DNA of 64,000 nucleotides. It comes from an uncultured Clostridia bacterium (lineage in GTDB: Bacteria > Bacillota > Clostridia > Christensenellales > UBA1242). The notes under the pieces are model-generated. The model worked only from the letters and a program-made list of their open reading frames with translations, did no database searches and was not told the origin of the DNA. Each line of letters starts with the position of its first letter. The stretch's first letter is position 1. Below, in pieces: positions 28,588-36,875 of this stretch. Location: the NCBI GenBank assembly GCA_934746715.1, contig CAKVFI010000003.1, positions 1 to 64,000 on the forward strand, given 5' to 3'. Position numbers and translations under genes: made by a program.

Positions 28588-28824
28588 ATGACCAATCAAG
28601 AAGAATTTGAAAATAAGTGTATGGATATTATTGAAGTGATTGTTTCAATCGATGTTAAACAAAACAGGCAAGGGGCAATTGCTGTGGCAAAAAAGATGCT
28701 TGATTCTGCAAGCAAAAAAACAACAAACAAAAATGTTATTGCCATTTATGAGCGCGTTGTGCATGAATTTGAAATTGCCACCGATGAAGAATATGAAACA
28801 TTAAGAAAACAAATTTTTGGTTAA
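28588..28824 (+). CDS. Hypothetical small acidic helical protein upstream of sepF
   Basis: 78 residues, not recognised. Predicted all-helical and soluble (DIIEVIVSIDVKQNRQGAIAVAKKMLDSA). The SD AAGGAG lies 7 nt before the ATG. Promoter-proximal gene of a unit with sepF starting 10 nt after its stop, so it probably is co-expressed with division functions; a link to division is inference from position only. Confidence 0.75.
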   Translation: MTNQEEFENKCMDIIEVIVSIDVKQNRQGAIAVAKKMLDSASKKTTNKNVIAIYERVVHEFEIATDEEYETLRKQIFG

Positions 28825-28834
28825 AGGCACGCGT

Positions 28835-29263
28835 ATGGGGTTTTTTAATTGGATCATGAGCGGGCTTGGGTTTGAAGGCGACAAAAAAAAGAAAACCACC
28901 CAAGTTGCAACAGAAGATAAATATGCAAACTTCAATCTGCATGAAAGGGTTAAAGGCGAAACTGAAAATGCAGAAAGTTTTTCTGCCACAAGTTTTAACA
29001 ATTTTGGCATACAAAGTGAAAGTAACATAATTTTGGTTGAACCAAAATCTCACAAGGAAATTCAACAGGTTGTTGATTATTTAAAACAAGGGCAAACAGT
29101 GGCAGTTAACCTTGAAGGCATTGCGCAGGCAGACAGCGAGCGCATTTTGGACTTTTTGTCCGGCGCACTTTATGGTTTGGACGGCAGCATTCATCGTTGG
29201 CATGGCGATTTGTTTATTTTAACACCAAATGGCCATAAAATTTTGCGTCCAGAAGGGCAATAA
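28835..29263 (+). CDS. sepF: Cell division protein SepF
   Basis: 142 residues. SepF bundles FtsZ filaments and ties them to the membrane at mid-cell. Visible: an N-terminal amphipathic membrane-binding helix (MGFFNWIMSGLGF), a variable linker, and the DUF552 core (about 62-140: ILVEPKSHKEIQQVVDYLKQGQTVAVNLEGI, RILDFLSGALYGLDGSI). Start at ATG 28835, where the amphipathic helix begins and AAAGG is correctly spaced; an upstream TTG at 28817 has no SD. Confidence 0.92.
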   Translation: MGFFNWIMSGLGFEGDKKKKTTQVATEDKYANFNLHERVKGETENAESFSATSFNNFGIQSESNIILVEPKSHKEIQQVVDYLKQGQTVAVNLEGIAQADSERILDFLSGALYGLDGSIHRWHGDLFILTPNGHKILRPEGQ

Positions 29264-29316
29264 ATCCTTTTATTTGCCGTGTGTTAATTGCAACAAAATC
29301 TATTTTATAAGGCAGT

Positions 29317-29799
29317 ATGAAAAAATCTTTAAAAACTACAATCACAATAATTGCAACTATAATTCTTGTTTTGGTGGCAGATCTTGTCACCAAACATTTT
29401 TTATCAAACATTGAATATAAAAACCTTATTCCAAATGTCGTTTCCATTGCAACAAATCATGGCAACACTGGGGCAGCGTTTGGCATATTGCAAGGCAAAA
29501 CTTTAGCGTTGACAATTGTCAGCGTGCTTATGATTGTTGCATTGTTTGTGTTCAACTTTTTTGTTAAAAACAAAAATTGCTTTTACTGCATTGCTTTTGG
29601 CTTTGTTGTTGGTGGAGCAATTGGCAATTTGGTTGATAGAATTGCTTTGCATTATGTGCGTGATTTTATTTACCTTGATTTTTTGCCAAACTTTCCAATT
29701 TTCAATTTGGCGGATAGTTTTTTGTGCATTGGCGCGGTGATGTTGGCATTGTACATTTTGTTTATGTCAGGCAAGGAAAAGGAAAAAAATGAAAAATAA
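29317..29799 (+). CDS. lspA: Lipoprotein signal peptidase (signal peptidase II)
   Basis: 160 residues with four membrane helices. Cleaves lipidated prolipoproteins at the membrane. The catalytic aspartates are in the conserved motifs NLVDRI (Asp107) and FNLADS (Asp133); NTGAAFGI is the third family motif. The end overlaps the next gene by 11 nt, a pairing (lspA with an RluA-type synthase) that is common in Firmicutes. Confidence 0.95.
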   Translation: MKKSLKTTITIIATIILVLVADLVTKHFLSNIEYKNLIPNVVSIATNHGNTGAAFGILQGKTLALTIVSVLMIVALFVFNFFVKNKNCFYCIAFGFVVGGAIGNLVDRIALHYVRDFIYLDFLPNFPIFNLADSFLCIGAVMLALYILFMSGKEKEKNEK

Positions 29800-30685
29800 C
29801 ATTGTTTGCGACACCAATAATGTTAGGCTTGATGTGTTTTTAACTGAACACACCAATTTTTCTCGCAGTTATGTTAAAACCCTTAATGAAAATGGTCAAA
29901 TTTTGGTTAATGGCAAGGCTGTTAAGGCTGGCTATATTTTAAAGGTGGGCGATATTGTTGAATATGAACAAACCGAGCCACAAGCCATTTCTGCTGAGCC
30001 AGAAAATATCCCACTCAACATTGTTTTTGAAGATGATGATTTGCTTGTTATCAACAAACAAGTTGGCTTGGTTGTGCACCCATGCAACACAACAAAATCT
30101 CACACTTTGGTCAATGCTTTGATGTACCACATTAAAAATTTAAGTTCAATCAATGGGGTGTTGCGCCCGGGCATTGTGCATAGGCTGGATAAGGACACTG
30201 GCGGGCTTATGATTGTTGCCAAAAACGATGCTGCTCACAAAATTTTGAGTGCTCAACTTAAAGATAAAACTTTAAATAGGGAATACAAAGCATTAATTAA
30301 GGGCAGAATTAAACAAGATTTTGTTGTTGAAGGGTATTTGGGCAGAAATCCAAAAAATCGTGAACAAATGGCACTTGTGGGCGAACAAAATGGTAAATAT
30401 AGCAAAACAATATTTTCAATCGACAAAGTTTTTGACCATTACACATTGCTCAACTGCAAACTAACCACGGGCAGAACACATCAAATTAGGGCTCACTTAA
30501 AAAGTGTTAATCACCCAATTGTTGGCGATGTGCTTTATGGTGGGGTGGACAAGGCAATCAAAACCCAAGGGCAGTTGTTGTTTGCTTACAAAATCAGTTT
30601 TGTGCACCCAACAACAAAAAAAATGATGACCTTTGAAGTTGACTTGCCAAAATATTTTAAAGATGTTTTAAATCAAATTGGTTAA
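29789..30685 (+). CDS. RluA-family rRNA pseudouridine synthase (RluD/YlyB-like)
   Basis: 298 residues. N-terminal S4 RNA-binding domain (about 12-60, RLDVFLTEHTNFSRSYVK..ILVNGKAVKAGY), then the catalytic domain with motif HRLDKDTGGL (catalytic Asp134) and GRTHQIRAHL. Converts specific uridines in 23S rRNA to pseudouridine; exact positions cannot be read from sequence. Translationally coupled to lspA by an 11-nt overlap. Confidence 0.93.
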   Translation: MKNNIVCDTNNVRLDVFLTEHTNFSRSYVKTLNENGQILVNGKAVKAGYILKVGDIVEYEQTEPQAISAEPENIPLNIVFEDDDLLVINKQVGLVVHPCNTTKSHTLVNALMYHIKNLSSINGVLRPGIVHRLDKDTGGLMIVAKNDAAHKILSAQLKDKTLNREYKALIKGRIKQDFVVEGYLGRNPKNREQMALVGEQNGKYSKTIFSIDKVFDHYTLLNCKLTTGRTHQIRAHLKSVNHPIVGDVLYGGVDKAIKTQGQLLFAYKISFVHPTTKKMMTFEVDLPKYFKDVLNQIG

Positions 30686-30776
30686 CAATTTTATTGAGAA
30701 CAGCAATAAAACATGTTTTCAACAGAAAATTGTTTTCTTTAATCAAATTTACGACAAAAGTTTTTGTACAAACTAT

Positions 30777-30805
30777 TTGTAACATCACATATTTTATGTT
30801 ATAAT
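30777..30805 (+). promoter_or_regulatory. Promoter of the small membrane-protein pair
   Basis: TTGTAA (30777-30782), 17 bp, TATAAT (30800-30805), followed by the SD AAGGAG before ATG 30845. Confidence 0.7.
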
Positions 30806-30844
30806 GAGTTTAAATTAAAGTGCACGTTTTAAAAGGAGATATTT

Positions 30845-31135
30845 ATGAACGGAAAACAAATTGTTAATTTTATGGCATATATTTCAGTTGCCTTGATTGC
30901 AGTTGTGCTTGTTGTTGGCAAATTGCTTGGCTGGTTGGTTAATGCAAACATTTTAAATTTGCTTAATTTAATTGCACAAATCATTGCGTACATTATCACT
31001 GCAGTTTACGCATTTTGCTTTGCAAAAAGCAAACGCAACATTGGTTGGATGATTGCTTACATTGTGTTTATTGTGTTGATTCTTGTGTTTGTTGGCATTC
31101 AATTTGCTGGCATTGTTAAATCATTTCAAGCTTAA
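30845..31135 (+). CDS. Hypothetical three-helix membrane protein, 96 aa
   Basis: Not recognised. Three predicted membrane helices (about 9-28, 38-59, 67-88) with a positively charged loop KSKRN between helices 2 and 3. Strong SD (AAAAGGAG). Stop and the next start overlap (TAATG), so the two small membrane proteins are made together and may form a complex. Confidence 0.78.
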   Translation: MNGKQIVNFMAYISVALIAVVLVVGKLLGWLVNANILNLLNLIAQIIAYIITAVYAFCFAKSKRNIGWMIAYIVFIVLILVFVGIQFAGIVKSFQA

Positions 31136-31473
31136 TGAAAAAATTTAATTTAAAATTTGCTGGTGCAACGGCATGTTTTGTGGTTAGTTTAATATTTTTG
31201 CTGTGCAGCAAGTTTTCAAAGTTCTGCATATTGTTTGCTTGCATTTTTGTTGCTTTGGCGCTTGTTGCTTTTGCACTTTTTAGGCAAGAAAATGTTAAAA
31301 AAACCTTGCAAGCAACCGAGCAAGATTTGGCAGATAACCCTGCAACAGATGAAGAAATTGCAGAAATTCAAAAGCAAGCAAAAAAGTTGGTTAAAAAGTC
31401 CAAATGGCTTGATTTTGCTTTTTACACTTGCGCATTTTTGATGATTGTTGTTGGTATTTGTGCAGTTGTGTAG
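31135..31473 (+). CDS. Hypothetical membrane protein with cytoplasmic helical loop, 112 aa
   Basis: Not recognised. Two N-terminal membrane helices (about 8-25, 29-48), a charged helical cytoplasmic segment (about 50-88, EEIAEIQKQAKKLVKKSK) and a third helix (about 92-111). The start overlaps the upstream stop by one base, which implies coupling to the 96-aa protein. Confidence 0.76.
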   Translation: MKKFNLKFAGATACFVVSLIFLLCSKFSKFCILFACIFVALALVAFALFRQENVKKTLQATEQDLADNPATDEEIAEIQKQAKKLVKKSKWLDFAFYTCAFLMIVVGICAVV

Positions 31474-31518
31474 GCTTTTTAAAGCAATTTTAAGTTTGTT
31501 AAATTAAGCAAAAAATTG

Positions 31519-31547
31519 TTTACAAACTTAAAAATGTGTGCTAAAAT
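31519..31547 (+). promoter_or_regulatory. Promoter of tig
   Basis: TTTACA (31519-31524), 17 bp with TGTG extended -10, TAAAAT (31542-31547). Confidence 0.75.
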
Positions 31548-31608
31548 GCGATAGTTAATTTGAAAAAGACCAAAAATATAACATTTTTTGGCATTTTAAG
31601 GAGAAAAA

Positions 31609-32892
31609 ATGAAATACGAATTAGAAAAGAAAGAAAATGGCTTGTACGTTGCCAATGTTAATTACACAGCAGAGGAATGGGACAAGGCATTAAACAATGC
31701 TTACGAAAAAAACAAAGGCAAATATAATGTGCCAGGATTTAGAAAAGGCCATGCTCCACGCAATATTATTGAAAAGAATTATGGTGTTGGCGTGTTTTTA
31801 AACGAGGCTTTGGACGAAGTTTACTACGCAACTTACACAACAATTTTGCGTGAACATGAAGAAGTTAAACCTGTTGAAGCTCCAGCATTAGACATTCAAA
31901 AATTGGACGAAAATGGTTTGGAATTCACTCTCAAAATCAGTTGCGTGCCAGAGTTTGAATTGGCTCAATACAAAGGCTTGACATTCACAAAACAAAAAGT
32001 TGAAGTAACCGAAGACCAAATCAAAGAAGAAATTGAACATGAATTGTTGCGTGCTTCTCGTTTGGTTGAAACAAACAAACCAGTTAAAAACGATGATTTT
32101 GTAACTCTTGATTTTGATGGTTACATTGACGGCAAACAATTTGATGGTGGCAAGGCAGAAAACTATCAACTTAAAATTGGTTCTCACACATTTATTGACA
32201 CTTTTGAAGACCAACTTGTTGGCTTGAACATTGGCGACAAAAAAGATGTTGTTGTAACTTTCCCAGCAGACTATCATGTGGCAGATTTGGCAGGCAAACC
32301 AGCAACATTCAAGGTTGAAATCAAAAATATCCGTGAACGCGTTATGCCAGAACTTAATGAAGAATTTGTTTCAAACAGCACAGAATTTGAAACTGTTGAC
32401 GAATTTAAAGCAAGCATTAAAGAAAAACTTTTAAAACAAGCACAAGACCATGCAGACATTGAACTTGACAACGACATTTTGGATAAGATTATTGATGACA
32501 CAGTTTTGACCGTGCCAGAAACTTTGGCAGAAGACGAAACAAAACGTCAAATTCAAAATATGGAACAACAATTGCGTTACCAAGGCATTGACTTGGAAGC
32601 ATATGCAAAATACATCGGCAAATCAGTTGACGATCTTAAAGCAGAAATTAAAGTTCAAGCAACTCGCAATGTTAAAGCAAGATTGGTGCTTGAAAAACTC
32701 ATCAAAACAGAAAATCTTGATGTAACAGAAAAAGATATCGACACAAAAATTGAAGAAATGGCAAAAAATGTTGGCAAAACTGTGGAAGAATACAAAAAAC
32801 AAGTCAATGATTCTATGGTAAACCACATCGCAAACGATTTGCTTATGAAAAAGATTGTTGATTTCTTGCATGCAAACAACGAAATTAAATAA
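31609..32892 (+). CDS. tig: Trigger factor, ribosome-bound chaperone and prolyl isomerase
   Basis: 427 residues in three domains: an N-terminal ribosome-binding domain with the L23-contact motif GFRKGHAPRNIIEKNYG (about 44-60), an FKBP-type PPIase domain (about 155-240, DFVTLDFDGYIDGKQFDGG), and the C-terminal helical chaperone arms. It binds nascent chains at the ribosomal tunnel exit. SD AAGGAG. First of the conserved tig-clpP-clpX cluster; clpP follows 61 nt later without an intervening terminator. Confidence 0.97.
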   Translation: MKYELEKKENGLYVANVNYTAEEWDKALNNAYEKNKGKYNVPGFRKGHAPRNIIEKNYGVGVFLNEALDEVYYATYTTILREHEEVKPVEAPALDIQKLDENGLEFTLKISCVPEFELAQYKGLTFTKQKVEVTEDQIKEEIEHELLRASRLVETNKPVKNDDFVTLDFDGYIDGKQFDGGKAENYQLKIGSHTFIDTFEDQLVGLNIGDKKDVVVTFPADYHVADLAGKPATFKVEIKNIRERVMPELNEEFVSNSTEFETVDEFKASIKEKLLKQAQDHADIELDNDILDKIIDDTVLTVPETLAEDETKRQIQNMEQQLRYQGIDLEAYAKYIGKSVDDLKAEIKVQATRNVKARLVLEKLIKTENLDVTEKDIDTKIEEMAKNVGKTVEEYKKQVNDSMVNHIANDLLMKKIVDFLHANNEIK

Positions 32893-32953
32893 TTTGGTTT
32901 TTAATTAAAACATCATGGTGGCATAAGCCAACCAAACACTAGAAGGAGATTTT

Positions 32954-33532
32954 ATGTTAATTCCTATGGTTATTGACCAAGTTGGCAGCAACGAACGCAG
33001 TTACGACATTTACAGCCGTTTGCTTGAAGACAGAATTGTTTTTGTAACAGGCGAAATAAACGACCAAATGGCAAACACTGTTGTTGCTCAACTCATTTAT
33101 TTGGAAGGCAAAAATCCAGATAAAGATATTTCTATGTATATCAACAGCCCGGGCGGCAGCGTAACAGCTGGTATGGCAATTTACGACACTATGCAATATA
33201 TTAAATGCGATGTTTCAACAATTTGCATTGGTATGGCAGCAAGTATGGCAGCAGTTTTGTTGTCAAGTGGTGCAAAAGGCAAGCGTGTTTGTTTGCCACA
33301 CAGTGAAGTTATGATTCACCAACCTTTGGGCGGGGCGCAAGGTCAAGCAAGCGACATTTTGCTTCATGCAAAACACATCGAAAAAACTCGCGAAAACTTG
33401 AACAAAATCCTTGCTGAAAACACTGGTAAAGATATTGACACCATCACAAAAGACACTGACAGGGACAATTTCCTTGATGCAAAACAAGCAGTTAAATATG
33501 GTTTGGTGGACAAAATTTTTAGCAAGCGTTAA
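32954..33532 (+). CDS. clpP: ATP-dependent Clp protease proteolytic subunit
   Basis: 192 residues. Forms the tetradecameric serine protease barrel that degrades substrates fed by ClpX or ClpC. The catalytic triad is visible as Ser97 (GMAASMAA), His122 (MIHQPLGG) and Asp171 (DRDNFL). Start set by the SD AGAAGGAG. Terminated at 33539-33568, so clpX needs its own promoter. Confidence 0.97.
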   Translation: MLIPMVIDQVGSNERSYDIYSRLLEDRIVFVTGEINDQMANTVVAQLIYLEGKNPDKDISMYINSPGGSVTAGMAIYDTMQYIKCDVSTICIGMAASMAAVLLSSGAKGKRVCLPHSEVMIHQPLGGAQGQASDILLHAKHIEKTRENLNKILAENTGKDIDTITKDTDRDNFLDAKQAVKYGLVDKIFSKR

Positions 33533-33538
33533 AATTTT

Positions 33539-33568
33539 AAAAATGCAGACCAACACTCTGCATTTTTT
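33539..33568 (+). terminator. clpP terminator
   Basis: AAATGCAGA, 7-nt loop, TCTGCATTTTTT. Confidence 0.88.
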
Positions 33569-33754
33569 GTTAAAATTGTGCGTCCTTTGCTTTTTGTTTG
33601 CACTAAAATTATTGTTTAAATTTTGCAAACAAAACAAAAAATATGCAAAATTTTAATATATAAAAATCAAAAATGTTATATAATATAAAAGTATAAAAAT
33701 GTTGTTTTAACCAAACATATAATAAACAAAACAACAACTATTTTGGGGGATAAT

Positions 33755-35029
33755 TTGAGAGAAATTGAAACTATTTGTTCATTTTGCGGGCGTCCTGCGC
33801 GTGAACTTACTGATATCATAAGCAATCCAGAAGGTGACTGCTTTATTTGCAAAGATTGTTTGAACATTTGCCGTGATTTGATGGATTACACTCACAAACA
33901 AAAACAAAGCGACAAAAATGAGTTTATTGACTTGCCAAAGCCACAAGAAATCAAGCAAAAACTTGACGATTTTATTATTGGACAAGACGAAGTTAAAAAA
34001 ATCCTTGCTGTGTCAGTTTATAATCACTACAAGCGCATAAATTATAATTTGATTAAAAAGGACAACGCTCAAGACGAAATAGAACTTGAAAAAAGCAATG
34101 TGCTTTTGGTTGGCCCAAGTGGCAGCGGCAAAACCTTGCTTGCAAAAACCCTTGCAAAAACTCTTAAAGTGCCATTTGCCAGCAGCGATGCAACCGCTTT
34201 AACCGAAGCAGGTTATGTTGGCGACGATGTTGAAAACATTTTGTTAAAACTCATTCAAAATGCTGATTATGACATAGAAAAGGCTCAACGTGGCATTATT
34301 TATATTGATGAAATTGACAAAATCGCACGCAAAACTCAAAATGTTTCAATCACTCGAGATGTTAGTGGCGAGGGCGTGCAACAAGCATTGCTTAAAATTT
34401 TGGAGGGCACTGTTGCAAGTGTTCCACCACAAGGCGGGCGCAAACACCCTCAACAGGAAAATATCAAGATTGACACAACAAACATTTTGTTTATTTGTGG
34501 CGGTGCATTTGTTGGATTGGACAAGATTATTGCAGAACGCAAGGGGGCAAGTCAACTTGGCTTTGGTATGGACGTTAAATCAAAAATTGAAAGTGAATCA
34601 ATCAACAAATTTGAAGATATCCAACCACAAGATTTAATCAAATTTGGCATGATACCAGAGTTTGTTGGGCGTTTGCCAATTGTTGCAACATTGGATAGTT
34701 TGGACGAAAAAGCATTGGAACGCATTTTGGTTGAGCCAAAAAATGCAATAACAAAACAATATGTGCAAATGTTTAAAATGGACGGCATAGATTTGAGTTT
34801 TGACCCAAAAGCAATCAAGGCGGTTGCGCGTCGTGCCATTGAACTTAAAACTGGAGCTCGTGGTCTGCGCACAATTTTGGAAGAGCGCATGCTTGATGTT
34901 ATGTATAGCGTACATTTTGAAGAGAATATAAAAAAGATAGTGGTAACGGAAGACTTTATATTGAAGAAAGGTAAACCAGAAATAATTTACGATAAAAGCA
35001 AAATAGCGACACACAAAAAATCTGCCTAA
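33755..35029 (+). CDS. clpX: ATP-dependent Clp protease unfoldase ClpX
   Basis: 424 residues. Hexameric AAA+ unfoldase feeding ClpP. N-terminal zinc-binding domain (Cys8, Cys11, Cys29, Cys32), Walker A GPSGSGKT, pore loop [11 protein letters not shown], Walker [11 protein letters not shown], and the sensor-2 region. Start is the TTG at 33755, 5 nt after GGGGGAT; the TTG at 33743 overlaps that SD. Odd: the last ~40 codons use ATA, GTA and ACG codons that are rare in the rest of the gene, and this tail with its terminator is tandemly duplicated downstream. The stop codon lies within the terminator hairpin. Confidence 0.96.
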   Translation: MREIETICSFCGRPARELTDIISNPEGDCFICKDCLNICRDLMDYTHKQKQSDKNEFIDLPKPQEIKQKLDDFIIGQDEVKKILAVSVYNHYKRINYNLIKKDNAQDEIELEKSNVLLVGPSGSGKTLLAKTLAKTLKVPFASSDATALTEAGYVGDDVENILLKLIQNADYDIEKAQRGIIYIDEIDKIARKTQNVSITRDVSGEGVQQALLKILEGTVASVPPQGGRKHPQQENIKIDTTNILFICGGAFVGLDKIIAERKGASQLGFGMDVKSKIESESINKFEDIQPQDLIKFGMIPEFVGRLPIVATLDSLDEKALERILVEPKNAITKQYVQMFKMDGIDLSFDPKAIKAVARRAIELKTGARGLRTILEERMLDVMYSVHFEENIKKIVVTEDFILKKGKPEIIYDKSKIATHKKSA

Positions 35030-35185
35030 GCGCGGATTTTTTTTGTATAGCGTACATTTTGAAGAGAATATAAAAAAGATAGTGGTAACGGAAGACTTTA
35101 TATTAAAGAAAGGTAAACCAGAAATAATTTACGACAAAAGCAAAATAGCGACACACAAAAAATCTGCCTAAGCGCGGATTTTTTT
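34902..35185 (+). repeat. 142-bp tandem duplication of the clpX 3' end and terminator
   Basis: Copy 1 (34902-35043) is the true end of clpX; copy 2 (35044-35185) repeats its last ~42 codons, stop and terminator immediately downstream. I see only two differences (34963 G to 35105 A; 34993 T to 35135 C); both would be synonymous in the clpX frame. Confidence 0.93.
35015..35044 (+). terminator. clpX terminator, first copy
   Basis: AAAATCTGC, CTAAGC loop, GCGGATTTT plus T run; contains the clpX stop codon in the loop. Confidence 0.85.
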
Positions 35186-35186
35186 T
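35157..35186 (+). terminator. clpX terminator, duplicated copy
   Basis: Same hairpin as 35015-35044, carried by the 142-bp duplication. Confidence 0.85.
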
Positions 35187-35192
35187 GTAACA

Positions 35193-35217
35193 AAAAAACC
35201 GCTTTGATGCGGCTTTT
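35193..35217. terminator. Bidirectional terminator between clpX copy 2 and the leftward gene
   Basis: AAAACCGC, 6-nt loop, GCGGCTTTT; on the minus strand it ends GCGGTTTTTTT. Confidence 0.82.
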
Positions 35218-35222
35218 GGTTT

Positions 35223-36209
35223 TTATATTTGTGCTTTGATAAACTCTTCAACATTGTCAACTTTGGCAAGTTGGTCAACCAATTTGAGGTTTAAATAGTA
35301 AATTTCTTTGTCGGTTAGTTTTTCAATTGGATAATTTTTGTAAAATTCCTTTTTCTTGCTTGTTAAAAAGTTAAATCGTGAATGCTCATTAACTTTCATT
35401 TGCGCAAGCCTTGCAACAAGGTTGCCTTGCAGATAAGTGAAACCATTTTTGTTAAGATATTCAACCAAACTCATGTTTTTTGAAATTGAAATTCTGATGA
35501 GTGTGTAGTAAAAATCTTTGTCAGTGTAAAGCGAACCGTCAATAATTTTAGAAGGGAAAAGTTTGTTTAATTTTTTCAAGTTTGCTTTTTCGTCAATCGT
35601 TGAATGACTGCTGTTAACCGCTTTGCTGTTTTCAAAGCCTAGCAAATTAACAACTTCTGCCATTGAAAGTGTTGGATATTTATATCTCCTTAAATGGCGA
35701 ATCATTTCGTATAATTCTGTGTTGTTGCGGCGTATGCCAACCAAATTTCTGTCAGGGTAGGCGTTTGACAATCGTTCAACAAGTGCTTTTTCGTAATCAA
35801 TGTCGATGTTTGATTCTTTTAATCTGTATCCAGTGGTCAAAACCAAAAAGTCATAAAGGCAAGTGTTGTGTTTTGTTGCAAGAGTGCAAAGTTTGCCATA
35901 AGATTCACTTTTTGCTTGTTTAAAGTTTGTTGTTTTGTCCACATAATTGTTGCAATCTGCCAAAGCGCGCAAATCTGCAACAATATCAAGAAAACTGGCA
36001 TAGTCTGGGTCAAAATCAAAGCCACAGATTTTGTAAATATCTGCAGTTTCATATTTCATTCCATCGCGTTTTGAAAATTGCTCTTTAACGTGTGCCAAAT
36101 AGTCGTAATATGGCAATTCTCTTTTTGGTTGATAAATGCTGCCACCATTATTAATGTGGGTTTGAATTCTTTTTGTTAATTCTTCAATTGGATTGTCAAT
36201 CTTTTTCAT
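35223..36209 (-). CDS. Hypothetical protein with recurring (S/T)LxEYLxxxGF-like units, 328 aa
   Basis: Family not recognised. Soluble, basic, helical; no signal peptide. Four related segments recur: YYDYLAHVKEQF...DIYKICGFDF (about 33-67), TCLYDFLVLTTGYRL (about 115-130), LSMAEVVNLLGFEN (about 180) and MSLVEYLNKNGFTYL (about 248), each helix-GF-like, with the third resembling a small DNA-binding helix pair. The ATG lies exactly 6 nt after a perfect TTGACA-N17-TATAAT promoter with no SD, so the transcript is predicted to be leaderless. Divergent from the Smr gene. Confidence 0.72.
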   Translation of the reverse strand: MKKIDNPIEELTKRIQTHINNGGSIYQPKRELPYYDYLAHVKEQFSKRDGMKYETADIYKICGFDFDPDYASFLDIVADLRALADCNNYVDKTTNFKQAKSESYGKLCTLATKHNTCLYDFLVLTTGYRLKESNIDIDYEKALVERLSNAYPDRNLVGIRRNNTELYEMIRHLRRYKYPTLSMAEVVNLLGFENSKAVNSSHSTIDEKANLKKLNKLFPSKIIDGSLYTDKDFYYTLIRISISKNMSLVEYLNKNGFTYLQGNLVARLAQMKVNEHSRFNFLTSKKKEFYKNYPIEKLTDKEIYYLNLKLVDQLAKVDNVEEFIKAQI

Positions 36210-36215
36210 ATTTTT

Positions 36216-36244
36216 ATTATACCTTAATTAAATGATGATGTCAA
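36216..36244 (-). promoter_or_regulatory. Leaderless promoter of the 328-aa gene
   Basis: Minus strand TTGACA (36239-36244), 17 bp, TATAAT (36216-36221), then 6 nt to ATG (36209). The expected start of transcription is the A of the ATG. Confidence 0.85.
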
Positions 36245-36336
36245 TATTAATTTTTTAGAGTGGTTGCGATTAATATGCCTTTTAAAGATAATCAATATTT
36301 AAATTTTGTGTTTTTGCAAAATTTAGGTTTATATTT

Positions 36337-36365
36337 TTGACTAAATTGCTTTTTTGAGTTAAAGT
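36337..36365 (+). promoter_or_regulatory. Leaderless promoter of the Smr gene
   Basis: TTGACT (36337-36342), 17 bp, TAAAGT (36360-36365), 6 nt, ATG (36372). No SD. Confidence 0.7.
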
Positions 36366-36371
36366 TGAAAT

Positions 36372-36713
36372 ATGAAATTGATAACTATTGACATAAAAAG
36401 TGAACAACAAACAGTTAAACAAGCAATTGCAGAATTTTTGGTTGAAATTGACGCTTGTCGCATTGGTGGTTTTAAAGTGATGAAAGTGATTCACGGCTAT
36501 GGCAGCCATGGTGTTGGCGGTGCAATTAAGCGTGAATTTTTGCGAGAGTGCCAAAACCTTAAAAATCGTGGAAAGATTGAGGATTTTGTTTGTTGCGACA
36601 ATTGGACAGAACGCAATATAACTCGACGCATTGCAATCAATTATTGCCCAGATTTGCTTGCCGACCGAGAATTGTATTTGTTAAATCCGGGGTGCAGCAT
36701 AGTTATTGTTTAA
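36372..36713 (+). CDS. Smr-domain protein (MutS2-type nuclease-like domain)
   Basis: 113 residues, essentially one Smr domain. Begins with the typical KLITIDIKSEQQTVKQAIAEFL strand-helix and carries the glycine-rich loop VIHGYGSHGVGG (His41), the HGxG signature of Smr nucleases and RNA/DNA nicking domains. Standalone Smr proteins have been linked to nucleic-acid cleavage; the substrate here is unknown. No SD; ATG sits 6 nt after a -10 hexamer, so the mRNA is predicted to be leaderless. Confidence 0.8.
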   Translation: MKLITIDIKSEQQTVKQAIAEFLVEIDACRIGGFKVMKVIHGYGSHGVGGAIKREFLRECQNLKNRGKIEDFVCCDNWTERNITRRIAINYCPDLLADRELYLLNPGCSIVIV

Positions 36714-36749
36714 TTGGTTAGTTTATATTTCGACATCTAAATTTAAAAT

Positions 36750-36783
36750 TAAGCACAAAAATGTTTTCTTTTTGTGCTTTTTT
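36750..36783 (+). terminator. Smr gene terminator
   Basis: AAGCACAAAA, 9-nt loop, TTTTGTGCTTTTTT. Confidence 0.87.
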
Positions 36784-36875
36784 GTGGCATAATAAAATTA
36801 ATAAGTTTTTTGGTGTGTGTAATAGTTTAAAGTTTTAAAATTTGTTGCATGCGCTTTTAAATTAAAGGGGTAAAT

